Shown here: positions 8,051 through 14,232 of the stretch, in pieces | Position numbering within the stretch: the first letter of the stretch is position 1 | Layout of the letters: each line of letters starts with the position of its first letter | Source of the DNA: Muribaculaceae bacterium | GTDB lineage: Bacteria > Bacteroidota > Bacteroidia > Bacteroidales > Muribaculaceae | Direction: 5' to 3' | Length of the DNA stretch: 16,459 nt | NCBI GenBank assembly: GCA_022511505.1 | Contig: JAFLTK010000242.1 | Coordinates: 1-16,459, forward strand | Notes under the pieces: generated by a model | What the model was told of the DNA's origin: nothing | Seen by the model: the letters and a program-made list of their open reading frames with translations, nothing else | The model's database searches: none | Position numbers and translations under genes: made by a program

Positions 8051-8575
8051 ATGAAGATTGAATTGACAAAACAGCAGATGAGGGAGCAATGGATGGCGCG
8101 GCGCTATGGCGAACCGTGCCGCTTGGCATCGGGGACGGTTATACGCGAGCATCAAGCGGACGTCGAGGCGCTGGCCGAGCGCGAGATGAGAAATTGGTAT
8201 CTGGAGTTGCTTGATACGGCCGAGGCGAGGTTTCTTTGCCCCGAGGAGGTTGGTAACAAGGTGATGGTCAACGATATGGGGGACGACACGGTTGAGATTG
8301 TGCTACCCGTGGGGGTAAGGCGTGTGATTGCCGTCAGGATGGAGGGGTGGAAACGCGAGGCGACGATGGTTGAGGCCGATAGCGTGGCGGCGCGGCGCCT
8401 GCTGAATCCTTTCAGCCGAGCGACCAATCGGTCACCGGTGGCGGTAGTTACACCGACAGGACGCCTGCGAGTCACTGCCGTCGACGGCTCGACGACAGTC
8501 GGCAGTCTGCTTGTGGTCGTGGACCACGGCGAGGAGCGGTATGTCATGGACGATAGCGCGCTCGGGCTGATATAG
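8051..8575 (+). CDS. Hypothetical phage-associated protein (174 aa)
   Basis: I do not recognise a named family. The N-terminal 60 residues look helical and charged (KQQMREQWMARRYG, then EREMRNWYLELL). The remainder is strand-rich, with VEIVLPVGVRRVIAVRMEGWKR followed by RLLNPFSRATNRSPVAVV. No signal peptide or membrane segment is present. It lies directly upstream of the portal-like gene on the same strand with its own promoter element. A protein of this size and position in Bacteroidota phage regions could be a head-to-tail connector or head-completion component, but that is inference from position only. The spacer to the next gene (84 bases) contains a small GCCC-TTC-GGGC hairpin. Confidence 0.8.
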   Translation: MKIELTKQQMREQWMARRYGEPCRLASGTVIREHQADVEALAEREMRNWYLELLDTAEARFLCPEEVGNKVMVNDMGDDTVEIVLPVGVRRVIAVRMEGWKREATMVEADSVAARRLLNPFSRATNRSPVAVVTPTGRLRVTAVDGSTTVGSLLVVVDHGEERYVMDDSALGLI

Positions 8576-8659
8576 AAGGGGATTTTTCGCCCTTCGGGCT
8601 CATACCGGGGACAAAAATCAAGGGATAGAAAAGTCGATAAGATAAAGAATTACACCAAT

Positions 8660-10072
8660 ATGGAAAAGAATTTAGAGAACTTGCAGATGGCCTACGAGGC
8701 CTTTCAGGCGGGGGCAGAACTGCGTCACCGCCGTCTGAGAAATAAAGATTTCACCTACGGGCGCCAATGGGGCGAGGTGGTAGTGGATCAGGACGGGAAC
8801 GCCGTCACCGAGGGGGAACTCGCGCGCCGGGTGGGTCGCCTGCCAATGACCCATAATCTGACGCGCCAATTGGTGAAAAGCGTCGTCGGGCGCTGGCGCT
8901 ATGGACAGAGAAACACGCCGTCCGAGGGTGACAACGCCATCGACACCGCAACGGCGCGCCTCAACCAACTCGACGAGATGGACAGCCGCGTGCTCGAGGA
9001 ATTCCTCATCTCGGGTTGTGCCATCCAGCGCATCACTTGCGAGAAGCGCCCCGAGGGGGAGGGCGTGTGGGTGGACAACGTCAGCCCGGCCCGCTTTTTT
9101 GTCAACCGCTTCACCGACCCGCGCGGGCGCGACATTGAGTTGATTGGCCAACTCCACGACCTGAGCCTGAAAGAGGTGATGATGCGTTGGGGTAGGGGTG
9201 ACGCGCGGCGCATGGCCGAGATTGAGCGCATTTATCGACAGAGTTGGAACTCGCCCGAATCGACCCTGATTGGCACGGCCGACGAGCCCGATTTCTACAA
9301 CGCGCCGGCGGGTCGTTGCCGCGTCATCGAAGTGTGGTCGCTCGAGGGAATGAGCGTCAACTATTGCCACGACCGCGAGGCCGGCCGCCTGTTCATGACC
9401 ACGGCCGATGAGTCCGACCGCCGTCGGCTCAAGGCGCTCAACGACCGCCGCCGGCGCGAAGACCGCGAGCCTATCGACGTCACGACGCGACACTCGCTGC
9501 GGTGGGTGTGCCGCTACTATGCGCCCGGCGGTGAGGTGCTCGCGTCGATGCTCTCGCCCTGGAAACACTCGTCCCACCCGTTTGCCGTCAAAATGTATCC
9601 GCTGACCGATGGCGAGGTCCACTCGCTCGTTGAGGATGTCATTGACCAGCAGCGATATGTCAACCGCCTCGTGACGATTGTCGACCACGTAATGAGTTTT
9701 TCGGCCAAGGGTGTGCTGACTTTCCCGATGGAGGCGCTGCCTGACACGTTTACATGGGAGGACGTCCGTAGTCAATGGGCGCGTCCCGACGGGATTGTGC
9801 CCTACGACGGCTCCTACGGCACTAAGCCCGAGCAGATTGTGGCCAAGGGCGACAACGCCGGCGCCTCAGAACTGCTCGCTCTTGAAATGAAGATGATGGA
9901 GCAAGTTACGGGCGTGTCGAGCGCACTCCAGGGCCGTGTGCCCGGGGCAATCACATCGGCCGACGCACTGCGCACATCGGTCGAAAACGCCTCTATCGCC
10001 CTGCTCGACATCTTCGAGAGTTTCCGCTCGTTCCGCGAGTCAAGAAACGCCAAGATTAGGGGGTGTTGGTGA
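8660..10072 (+). CDS. Phage portal protein, probably truncated at the C-terminus
   Basis: This resembles portal proteins, the dodecameric ring at the capsid vertex through which DNA is packaged. Portal-like features are HNLTRQLVKSVVGRWR (65-80), a stem segment around 328 reading IDQQRYVNRL after GEVHSLVED, and MEQVTGVSSALQG near 413, followed by a helix ending in FRSFRESRNAKI. The reading frame then runs straight into a TGTTGGTGA tandem repeat and stops after RGCW. At 470 aa it is shorter than related portals as I remember them, which continue for another region after this helix. Loss of the C-terminus, plus the absence of terminase, capsid and tail genes, suggests a non-functional or repurposed copy. 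Portal identity is fairly sure; truncation is likely, not proven. Confidence 0.75.
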   Translation: MEKNLENLQMAYEAFQAGAELRHRRLRNKDFTYGRQWGEVVVDQDGNAVTEGELARRVGRLPMTHNLTRQLVKSVVGRWRYGQRNTPSEGDNAIDTATARLNQLDEMDSRVLEEFLISGCAIQRITCEKRPEGEGVWVDNVSPARFFVNRFTDPRGRDIELIGQLHDLSLKEVMMRWGRGDARRMAEIERIYRQSWNSPESTLIGTADEPDFYNAPAGRCRVIEVWSLEGMSVNYCHDREAGRLFMTTADESDRRRLKALNDRRRREDREPIDVTTRHSLRWVCRYYAPGGEVLASMLSPWKHSSHPFAVKMYPLTDGEVHSLVEDVIDQQRYVNRLVTIVDHVMSFSAKGVLTFPMEALPDTFTWEDVRSQWARPDGIVPYDGSYGTKPEQIVAKGDNAGASELLALEMKMMEQVTGVSSALQGRVPGAITSADALRTSVENASIALLDIFESFRSFRESRNAKIRGCW

Positions 10073-10117
10073 TGTTGGTGATGTTGTTGGTGTTGTTAAT
10101 GTTGTTATTGTTTTTAC
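10064..10117 (+). repeat. 9-bp tandem repeat array (TGTTGGTGA-type)
   Basis: Six consecutive 9-bp units start at 10064: two identical TGTTGGTGA copies, then progressively diverged TGTTGTTGG, TGTTGTTAA, TGTTGTTAT and TGTTTTTAC. The portal stop codon (10070-10072) is formed by the end of the first unit. The array can pair imperfectly with the CAACAACAG/CAACAACAA units at 10126-10143 (GTTGTT at 10092-10097 and 10101-10106 with the AACAAC repeats). The same unit appears inverted just before the holin gene. Confidence 0.85.
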
Positions 10118-10125
10118 TGATTCAG

Positions 10126-10143
10126 CAACAACAGCAACAACAA
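10126..10143 (+). repeat. Two CAACAACAR units, inverted relative to the preceding array
   Basis: CAACAACAG (10126-10134) and CAACAACAA (10135-10143) are two 9-bp units complementary in character to the array ending at 10117. With it they could fold into an imperfect hairpin spanning roughly 10092-10141. No T-tract follows, so it is not a typical terminator. Confidence 0.7.
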
Positions 10144-10188
10144 TAGCGAAGCGAGAAATTGAATTAACGATTATTAACGCTCCTGATA

Positions 10189-10220
10189 TTGCATTTTACC
10201 CATGCGCTATGGTATTTTTG
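10189..10220 (+). promoter_or_regulatory. Predicted promoter for the 136-aa small gene
   Basis: TTG (10189-10191) and TATTTTTG (10213-10220) form a textbook Bacteroidota promoter with a 21-base spacer. Predicted initiation near 10227 leaves about 21-24 bases before the ATGs at 10248/10251. This rules out the longer open frame that begins inside the portal gene. Confidence 0.6.
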
Positions 10221-10250
10221 CAACACAAATTTAAACCTGTATTGTTTATG

Positions 10251-10661
10251 ATGGATTTAAAAGAGCAACGAGACAAGGATTTCCTGAGGGCGGTGAGGCA
10301 GGCGATGCGTGACCACAGGGGGCCGATGAACCTTCGGCAGATTGTCGCGGAGGTTGCCGCCGGACCGGCGCCCTACTACTATGTGACATACGACCATGCA
10401 GTTAACACACTCAGCGAGTCGCGCAAACTGCAGACGGCTATTGGGGCGCCGACCCGGCGTGGCGCGATGTGGCGCGAAATCCTGCAACGCGTCAACGACC
10501 TCTGCAAGCAGCAAGGCATCACCCGCCGCCGGGCGCTGTCAATGGTGCTCAACCATGGTGAAGCCTCATCATTTTTCCTCGAACCCGCCTCGGCATGGGT
10601 ATTATACCACAATATTGTTCAACCGCGCCGTCGCCGTCCACCACGCCGAAACAGTGAATAG
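10251..10661 (+). CDS. Hypothetical small basic phage-associated protein (136 aa)
   Basis: No named family is recognised, although I have the impression that relatives recur in Bacteroidales phage-like regions. It is highly charged and probably helical. It has MDLKEQRDKDFLRAVRQAM at the N-terminus, a motif PYYYVTYDHAVNTL around 42-55, and a second half reading MWREILQRVNDLCKQQGITRRRAL, NHGEASSFFLEPASAWVLYHN, and a very basic tail (RRRRPPRRN). The basic tail suggests binding to nucleic acid, which is inference. The start is 10251, or 10248 one codon earlier; both lie just after a strong promoter, and the upstream in-frame ATG at 10209 overlaps that promoter. It is separated from the portal gene by the repeat-rich spacer and may be independently expressed. 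Confidence 0.75.
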   Translation: MDLKEQRDKDFLRAVRQAMRDHRGPMNLRQIVAEVAAGPAPYYYVTYDHAVNTLSESRKLQTAIGAPTRRGAMWREILQRVNDLCKQQGITRRRALSMVLNHGEASSFFLEPASAWVLYHNIVQPRRRRPPRRNSE

Positions 10662-10711
10662 ATATTAGATAGCAAAATTGCTAATTATTCACGAATCTCT
10701 ACTGATTACTC

Positions 10712-10732
10712 ACTACTAACTGCTAACTACTA
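10712..10732 (+). repeat. 7-bp tandem repeat (ACTRCTA x3)
   Basis: ACTACTA, ACTGCTA and ACTACTA occur head to tail 18 bases before the next ATG. A partial fourth unit (ACTGATT) lies a few bases upstream at 10701. It sits in the leader of the 135-aa gene, where a change in copy number could alter expression. The spacer also holds a TAGCAA/TTGCTA inverted repeat at 10670-10683. Confidence 0.7.
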
Positions 10733-10750
10733 ATTCTCTCTATTAAAAAG

Positions 10751-11158
10751 ATGATTGCAATTTCTATCACAAATCTGATGAAAACAGCGCTGGCACTCAG
10801 CGCGTTAGAAACCGCCGTCGATGCCGGAAGCGAAGTGTTAACCATCGACTCGACCGACGCTGTCGAGCATATCGGCCGAAACCTGCTGGCAACGATACCA
10901 CTCGAACTCGCCGGGTATATCACCGCCGTCAACCTCGACGGTGACATACTCTCGATTGACTTTATCGAGTCGCTGAATCTCAGCGAAGGGATGGCCACCA
11001 CCTTGCGCATCGCCATCGAGCAAGCCGTAACCGCCGAAATCATGCACATCGCAACCGGAAACGACGCCTACGCCGAGCGAAGCCGCCGCCTTTTTGCCGG
11101 AGTCAAACACACCCTAAAAGGGCGCCTCCCCGTCGGTACCCGCCGCTGGTATTTCTGA
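10751..11158 (+). CDS. Hypothetical protein (135 aa) in the phage-like block
   Basis: I do not recognise this family. The protein starts with a mildly hydrophobic segment (MIAISITNLMKTALALSALETA) that is not a convincing signal peptide. Acidic, strand-and-helix sequence follows (EVLTIDSTDAVEHIGRNLL, then AVNLDGDILSIDFIESLNL), and it ends in a basic and aromatic tail (KGRLPVGTRRWYF). It lies between another small unknown gene and the holin gene, all on the same strand, so a role in phage structure or lysis is suggested by position only. No TAnnTTTG promoter is visible in the 89-base spacer before it, so it may be read from the promoter at 10189-10220. The stop is 29 bases before the holin ATG. 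Confidence 0.7.
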   Translation: MIAISITNLMKTALALSALETAVDAGSEVLTIDSTDAVEHIGRNLLATIPLELAGYITAVNLDGDILSIDFIESLNLSEGMATTLRIAIEQAVTAEIMHIATGNDAYAERSRRLFAGVKHTLKGRLPVGTRRWYF

Positions 11159-11164
11159 TTAGTG

Positions 11165-11187
11165 CAACACCACCAACACCACCAACA
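11165..11187 (+). repeat. 9-bp tandem repeat CAACACCAC, abutting the holin start
   Basis: Two exact CAACACCAC units (11165-11173, 11174-11182) plus a partial CAACA run directly into the holin ATG at 11188. On the opposite strand the unit reads TGTTGGTGG, one base different from the unit at 10064. The array takes the place of a normal ribosome-binding region. Confidence 0.8.
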
Positions 11188-11622
11188 ATGAATGAGTTTG
11201 TTACTAACATAGTCGGCGAGATGTTGCCCGCGGCGGTCGTGGTCGTCGTCGACCTCGTGGCGGTCATTGTGGCCGTAGGCGTGGATTTCGTTTCGGGCAT
11301 CGTCAAGGCACGCCGACAGGGCGTCGCGACCTCGTCGCGAGGGTTTCGCCGTTCGGTCACCAAGTTGGTCAATTACCTGTTGCTGCTTTTTGGCATGCTG
11401 ACCATCGACGGCATCATCGTGCTGACAATGTTGCTGTCACGCATGGCCGGCGGTTGGAACGTGGTAATGATACCATGGTTGACATCGGCAGCCGCCGTGT
11501 CGCTGACTTTCATCGAGGCCAAAAGCATCAGCGAGAACGTCGGCACCGGCAATCCCCTCGCCGACCTCGGCCACATCCTCGGCCACCTGCGCAATCTGAA
11601 GAAGTTGCTAAACAATTTTTAA
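11188..11622 (+). CDS. Phage holin family protein (holin_4-like)
   Basis: Holins form membrane lesions that release or activate the phage lysin. The protein is 144 aa with three hydrophobic segments at about 13-37, 60-83 and 88-106. Between the first two lies the characteristic VDFVSGIVKARRQG...SSRGFRRSVTKL segment of the phage_holin_4 type, an Asp followed by Gly-Ile-x-Lys-Ala and then a basic amphipathic stretch. The C-terminus is cytoplasmic-looking and basic (LRNLKKLLNNF). No endolysin gene follows, although it is normally adjacent; the downstream 317 bases contain no convincing gene. The start codon directly follows a 9-bp repeat array. Family call is good; whether it still lyses cells is unknown. 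Confidence 0.85.
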   Translation: MNEFVTNIVGEMLPAAVVVVVDLVAVIVAVGVDFVSGIVKARRQGVATSSRGFRRSVTKLVNYLLLLFGMLTIDGIIVLTMLLSRMAGGWNVVMIPWLTSAAAVSLTFIEAKSISENVGTGNPLADLGHILGHLRNLKKLLNNF

Positions 11623-11623
11623 A

Positions 11624-11648
11624 TTTTTTCAAGATTCTTTTGAAAAAA
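11624..11648 (+). other. AT-rich stem-loop after the holin gene
   Basis: TTTTTTCAA (11624-11632) pairs with TTGAAAAAA (11640-11648), a nine-pair stem with a seven-base loop starting two bases after the holin stop. It lacks a GC-rich stem, so it is a weak terminator at best. It also overlaps the -33 element of the promoter that follows. Confidence 0.45.
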
Positions 11649-11670
11649 CTAATAATTATTATTAATTTTG
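11640..11670 (+). promoter_or_regulatory. Predicted promoter with no clear gene downstream
   Basis: TTG (11640-11642) and TAATTTTG (11663-11670) form a near-ideal Bacteroidota promoter with a 20-base spacer. Initiation would be near 11677. The next gene is nadA, 280 bases away and with its own promoter element, so this one may drive a short RNA. Confidence 0.5.
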
Positions 11671-11676
11671 TGTCGT

Positions 11677-11866
11677 CTACTGTCGCCCGGCCTCTTGGCC
11701 GATAACCGCAATGGGCATTATGTATTTCGAGATTAGAGCGTTATCAACGCCGTCACGCTGTTGCTTGTATACAATGAGAGACACCGCAAGCATCCCAATG
11801 GCGAGATACTGACTCCTACGCTTTTGATTCTATGTTAACCCCCTCCGCCGGGAGGTCGCCTTTTTT
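11677..11866 (+). ncRNA. Candidate small structured RNA (about 190 nt)
   Basis: This segment runs from a predicted transcription start to a terminator-like hairpin and contains no supported ORF. Three internal stem-loops can be drawn: CGGCC-TCTT-GGCCG at 11688-11701, GCGTT-ATC-AACGC at 11738-11750, and GCTTG/CAAGC at 11763-11791 enclosing part of the palindrome TTGTATACAA (11765-11774). It fits no RNA family I recognise. Alternatives are a decayed lysis gene (one plus-strand frame reads VINAVTLLLVYNERHRKHP without a start codon) or simply a long 5' leader of nadA. Confidence 0.35.
11841..11866 (+). terminator. Intrinsic-terminator-like hairpin upstream of nadA
   Basis: CCCTCC (11841-11846) pairs with GGGAGG (11850-11855) around GCC, followed after five bases by TTTTTT (11861-11866). 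The T-run is slightly displaced from the stem, which lowers confidence. It would close the holin transcript or the candidate small RNA before nadA. Confidence 0.6.
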
Positions 11867-11902
11867 AATACCGGGGCGGGGTGGTTTTTGACGAAAATAT
11901 TG

Positions 11903-11910
11903 TAACTTTG
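11903..11910 (+). promoter_or_regulatory. Predicted -7 element for nadA
   Basis: TAACTTTG is a perfect TAnnTTTG. Predicted initiation near 11917 gives a leader of about 38 bases. No TTG lies at the expected -33 position; the nearest (11888-11890) is too close. Confidence 0.55.
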
Positions 11911-11925
11911 TGCCCTAAACTTCAA

Positions 11926-11958
11926 ATGAATACAGAACAATGGAGGTTGACAACATGA
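11926..11958 (+). CDS. Possible 10-codon upstream ORF overlapping nadA start
   Basis: ATG at 11926 opens a frame encoding MNTEQWRLTT and ending with TGA at 11956-11958. That stop overlaps the nadA ATG (11955-11957) as ATGA, the arrangement used for translational coupling. The nadA Shine-Dalgarno sequence GGAGG (11942-11946) lies inside this ORF. It lies wholly within the predicted leader. It could be chance, since the ORF is only ten codons. Confidence 0.3.
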   Translation: MNTEQWRLTT

Positions 11959-12905
11959 AGCAGAGTGACGAGCAGTTGCGTCAGGAAATTTTGCGTCTGA
12001 AAAAGGAACGCAACGCCGTGATTATGGCCCACTATTACCAACAGGGTGAAATTCAGGACCTTGCCGACTATATCGGCGACTCGCTGGCGCTGGCCCGCAT
12101 CGCCGAGACGGTCAAGGAGCCGGTCATTGTGCTTTGCGGCGTTCATTTCATGGGCGAAACGGCCAAAATCCTATGCCCCGAGAAGACGGTGCTCGTGCCC
12201 GACGTCAATGCCGGCTGCTCGCTCGCCGACTCATGTGAGGCAACGGCCTTCAAGCGCTTCATCGACGAGCATCCGGGCCACACGGTCATCTCCTACGTCA
12301 ACACCACCGCCGCCGTCAAGGCGCTGACCGACGTTGTTGTCACCTCGGGCAATGCGCGCCAGATTGTCGAGAGTTTCCCCGCCGACGAGAAAATTATCTT
12401 CGGTCCCGACCGCAACCTCGGCGCCTACATTAACTCGATTACGGGGAGGGAAATGGTGCTGTGGGACGGCGCGTGCCACGTTCACGAGCAATTCTCGACC
12501 GAGAAGATTGCCGAACTCATGAAACAGTATCCTGAGGCCGAGGTCCTCGTTCACCCCGAGTGTAAAGGCCCCGTGCGTTTGCTCGCCGATGTCATCGGCT
12601 CCACCGCCGTGTTGCTTAAACACGCTGTCGAGAGTCCCTGCCGCCAATTTATCGTAGCCACCGAGAGCGGCATACTCCATCAGATGAAGAAAAGTTGCCC
12701 CGACAAGGAATTTATCCCCGCGCCGGCCGTCGACAGCACCTGTGGTTGCAACGACTGCAACTTTATGAAACTCAATACATTGGAAAAACTGCGCAACTGC
12801 TTGCGCGACATGTCGCCCGCCATCGAAGTCTCGCCCGAACTCGCCGAGCGCGCCCGTCGCCCCATCGAGCGCATGCTCGAAATCTCCCGCCGCCTCTCCA
12901 TCTGA
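11955..12905 (+). CDS. nadA: Quinolinate synthase NadA
   Basis: NadA condenses iminoaspartate with dihydroxyacetone phosphate to quinolinate in de novo NAD synthesis, using a [4Fe-4S] cluster. From ATG 11955 the protein is 316 aa. Three pseudo-repeated domains are recognisable from AHYYQ (25-29), NAGCSLADSC (85-94), WDGACHVHEQF (170-180), HPECKGPV (200-207), and STCGCNDCNFM (261-271). By the spacing known in Thermotoga NadA, the cluster ligands are Cys88, Cys174 and one of Cys263/265/268. I chose 11955 over the in-frame ATG at 11940 because GGAGG sits eight bases before it and would lie inside the coding region otherwise. nadB and nadC are not adjacent. The gene has its own promoter element and a possible leader peptide. 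Confidence 0.96.
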   Translation: MKQSDEQLRQEILRLKKERNAVIMAHYYQQGEIQDLADYIGDSLALARIAETVKEPVIVLCGVHFMGETAKILCPEKTVLVPDVNAGCSLADSCEATAFKRFIDEHPGHTVISYVNTTAAVKALTDVVVTSGNARQIVESFPADEKIIFGPDRNLGAYINSITGREMVLWDGACHVHEQFSTEKIAELMKQYPEAEVLVHPECKGPVRLLADVIGSTAVLLKHAVESPCRQFIVATESGILHQMKKSCPDKEFIPAPAVDSTCGCNDCNFMKLNTLEKLRNCLRDMSPAIEVSPELAERARRPIERMLEISRRLSI

Positions 12906-12948
12906 GCCGCCGCGTGTCTACCCCTCTGAGCTATAAGACCGAGAATTG

Positions 12949-14220
12949 TTACTCGCAGGATTTGCTGAGGTAGAGGGGTCGCAGGTCGCTCCAGCGGTAG
13001 TAGGAGCCCTCGACGGGTGTGGCGGGAAGGCTTACTTCTCGCTCGTTGAGCATGGCTTTGACGAGGATGTCGTCGGCGGTGTATTCGCCGTGGCGCGGAC
13101 GATAGAAGATGAGTTGGATGTTGGCCGCCATGGGGAAGACATCATAATTGTGCCAGCCGTCGGGTCCCGGGTCCATTGCCTCGTCGAAGGTTGCATACCG
13201 GCGGTTGTAGTCGTCCATTTCGAGCATGACGACGAGGGCGATGAGGTTGACTTCGTGGCCAAATCGCATGTTGACGCTGTTGCTCGGCGACATCAGGGCG
13301 GTGTCGGCGCTGAGGACAACGTTGCGCAAAAGTTCGATTTGGTTATTGGCCGCGATGCCGCCGGTAGCGTCCCAGTTGCCGTAACGCCAGAACCAGAACG
13401 CGTTGTAGCGTAGCCAGTTTTCGTGGATTTCGTCGGGACTGAAGATGTTGACGAGGTCACTTTGTTGACCGTGGGAGGTTGAGTTGGCGGCGATGTCAAA
13501 GATGTCGTTGTTGAGGCGGGGGATGTCGACGCTGTCGGCAATCAGCGCGGGGTTGGAGATAAGTTTTGCGGCAAAATCGGCGCGCACGGGGTATCGTGCC
13601 CGGAAGGCGTCGAGGGTGTCTTTGACGGCTTGCACGCGGTCCCACGCGGGGTTGTGGGCCGGGGTGTTCATGTAATACATGTCGGCCTCAGAGGCATCGG
13701 TAGTGACGTTGAGGTCGTTGTAGATAGCGGTCAGTTCCTGAACCTCGTTGAGCATAGACAGGATGCAGCGGATGACGACCGTCGAGCGCGCATCGAGCCG
13801 CGTGCCGGGAGCAAAGACGGTGGGGAAATTCCAAGCCATGCGGCGGGCGATGCCGCGGTGTTGCTCGGCGCCGATTGCGGTCAGTTCGCCGTCGCGACCG
13901 CGGGCAGCGTCGCGCAAGGGTCGCAACTCGGCAAGCACCTCGGCGCCGCGTGGTGTCAGCGCGCCGTTGCGCTCAGCCATCTCGAGGACCTCGACCGGAT
14001 AGTTGTAGCGGTCGCCAATGAGCCATCGCGCGCCGTGACGGCCATAGTGCTCGATGTGAAACGCCTCATATCCTGCCGGGGGAGCCGACGGGGGCGTGAT
14101 TTGCTCGGACGAGGGGTAGGCACGATAGTTGGCGGCGGCTTCGGGGAAGCCGATGAGCGTTGTCGCGGCGATGCTCCCGGCCGAGAGCACCGCGGCGACG
14201 ATGGCGGCGACAAGTCTCAT
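12949..14220 (-). CDS. Secreted histidine acid phosphatase (branch 2, phytase/MINPP-like)
   Basis: This enzyme is expected to hydrolyse phosphate monoesters (possibly inositol phosphates) outside the cytoplasm through a phosphohistidine. A signal peptide covers about residues 1-19. The catalytic motif is HIEHYGRHGARW with RHGAR at 61-65, His62 being the nucleophile. A phosphate-pocket arginine is likely in DARSTVVIRCILSM (143-156). The proton-donor region reads MRFGHEVNL, with His322-Glu323 where classic acid phosphatases have His-Asp and MINPP enzymes have His-Ala-Glu. At 423 aa the length is normal. It begins 12 bases after the upstream 699-aa gene on the same strand, so the two form an operon. 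It converges with nadA across 43 bases without a clear terminator. Substrate is not readable from sequence. Confidence 0.88.
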   Translation of the reverse strand: MRLVAAIVAAVLSAGSIAATTLIGFPEAAANYRAYPSSEQITPPSAPPAGYEAFHIEHYGRHGARWLIGDRYNYPVEVLEMAERNGALTPRGAEVLAELRPLRDAARGRDGELTAIGAEQHRGIARRMAWNFPTVFAPGTRLDARSTVVIRCILSMLNEVQELTAIYNDLNVTTDASEADMYYMNTPAHNPAWDRVQAVKDTLDAFRARYPVRADFAAKLISNPALIADSVDIPRLNNDIFDIAANSTSHGQQSDLVNIFSPDEIHENWLRYNAFWFWRYGNWDATGGIAANNQIELLRNVVLSADTALMSPSNSVNMRFGHEVNLIALVVMLEMDDYNRRYATFDEAMDPGPDGWHNYDVFPMAANIQLIFYRPRHGEYTADDILVKAMLNEREVSLPATPVEGSYYRWSDLRPLYLSKSCE

Positions 14221-14232
14221 AATTTCAGTGTG

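Noticed and set aside
8589..8599. GCCC-TTC-GGGC hairpin as a terminator between the 174-aa and portal genes
   Set aside because: There is no T-tract after it on either strand, and the stem has only four pairs.
10064..10143. CRISPR array
   Set aside because: The units are contiguous 9-mers without unique spacers, and no cas gene is present.
9936..10250. N-terminal extension of the 136-aa gene back into the portal gene
   Set aside because: The extension would translate the portal gene out of frame and then the 9-bp repeats, and a strong promoter lies between it and the ATGs at 10248/10251.
8051..11622. Attachment-site direct repeats flanking the phage-like block
   Set aside because: No matching direct repeat at the two borders and no tRNA gene or integrase were found by eye.
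11677..11793. 38-aa minus-strand ORF with a hydrophobic stretch (MLAVSLIVYKQQRDG) in the spacer before nadA
   Set aside because: It has no ribosome site or promoter element that I can see and is too short to support alone; kept only as an alternative to the small-RNA reading.
11940..11954. ATG at 11940 as the nadA start
   Set aside because: The GGAGG sequence at 11942-11946 would lie inside the gene, whereas it is ideally spaced for the ATG at 11955.
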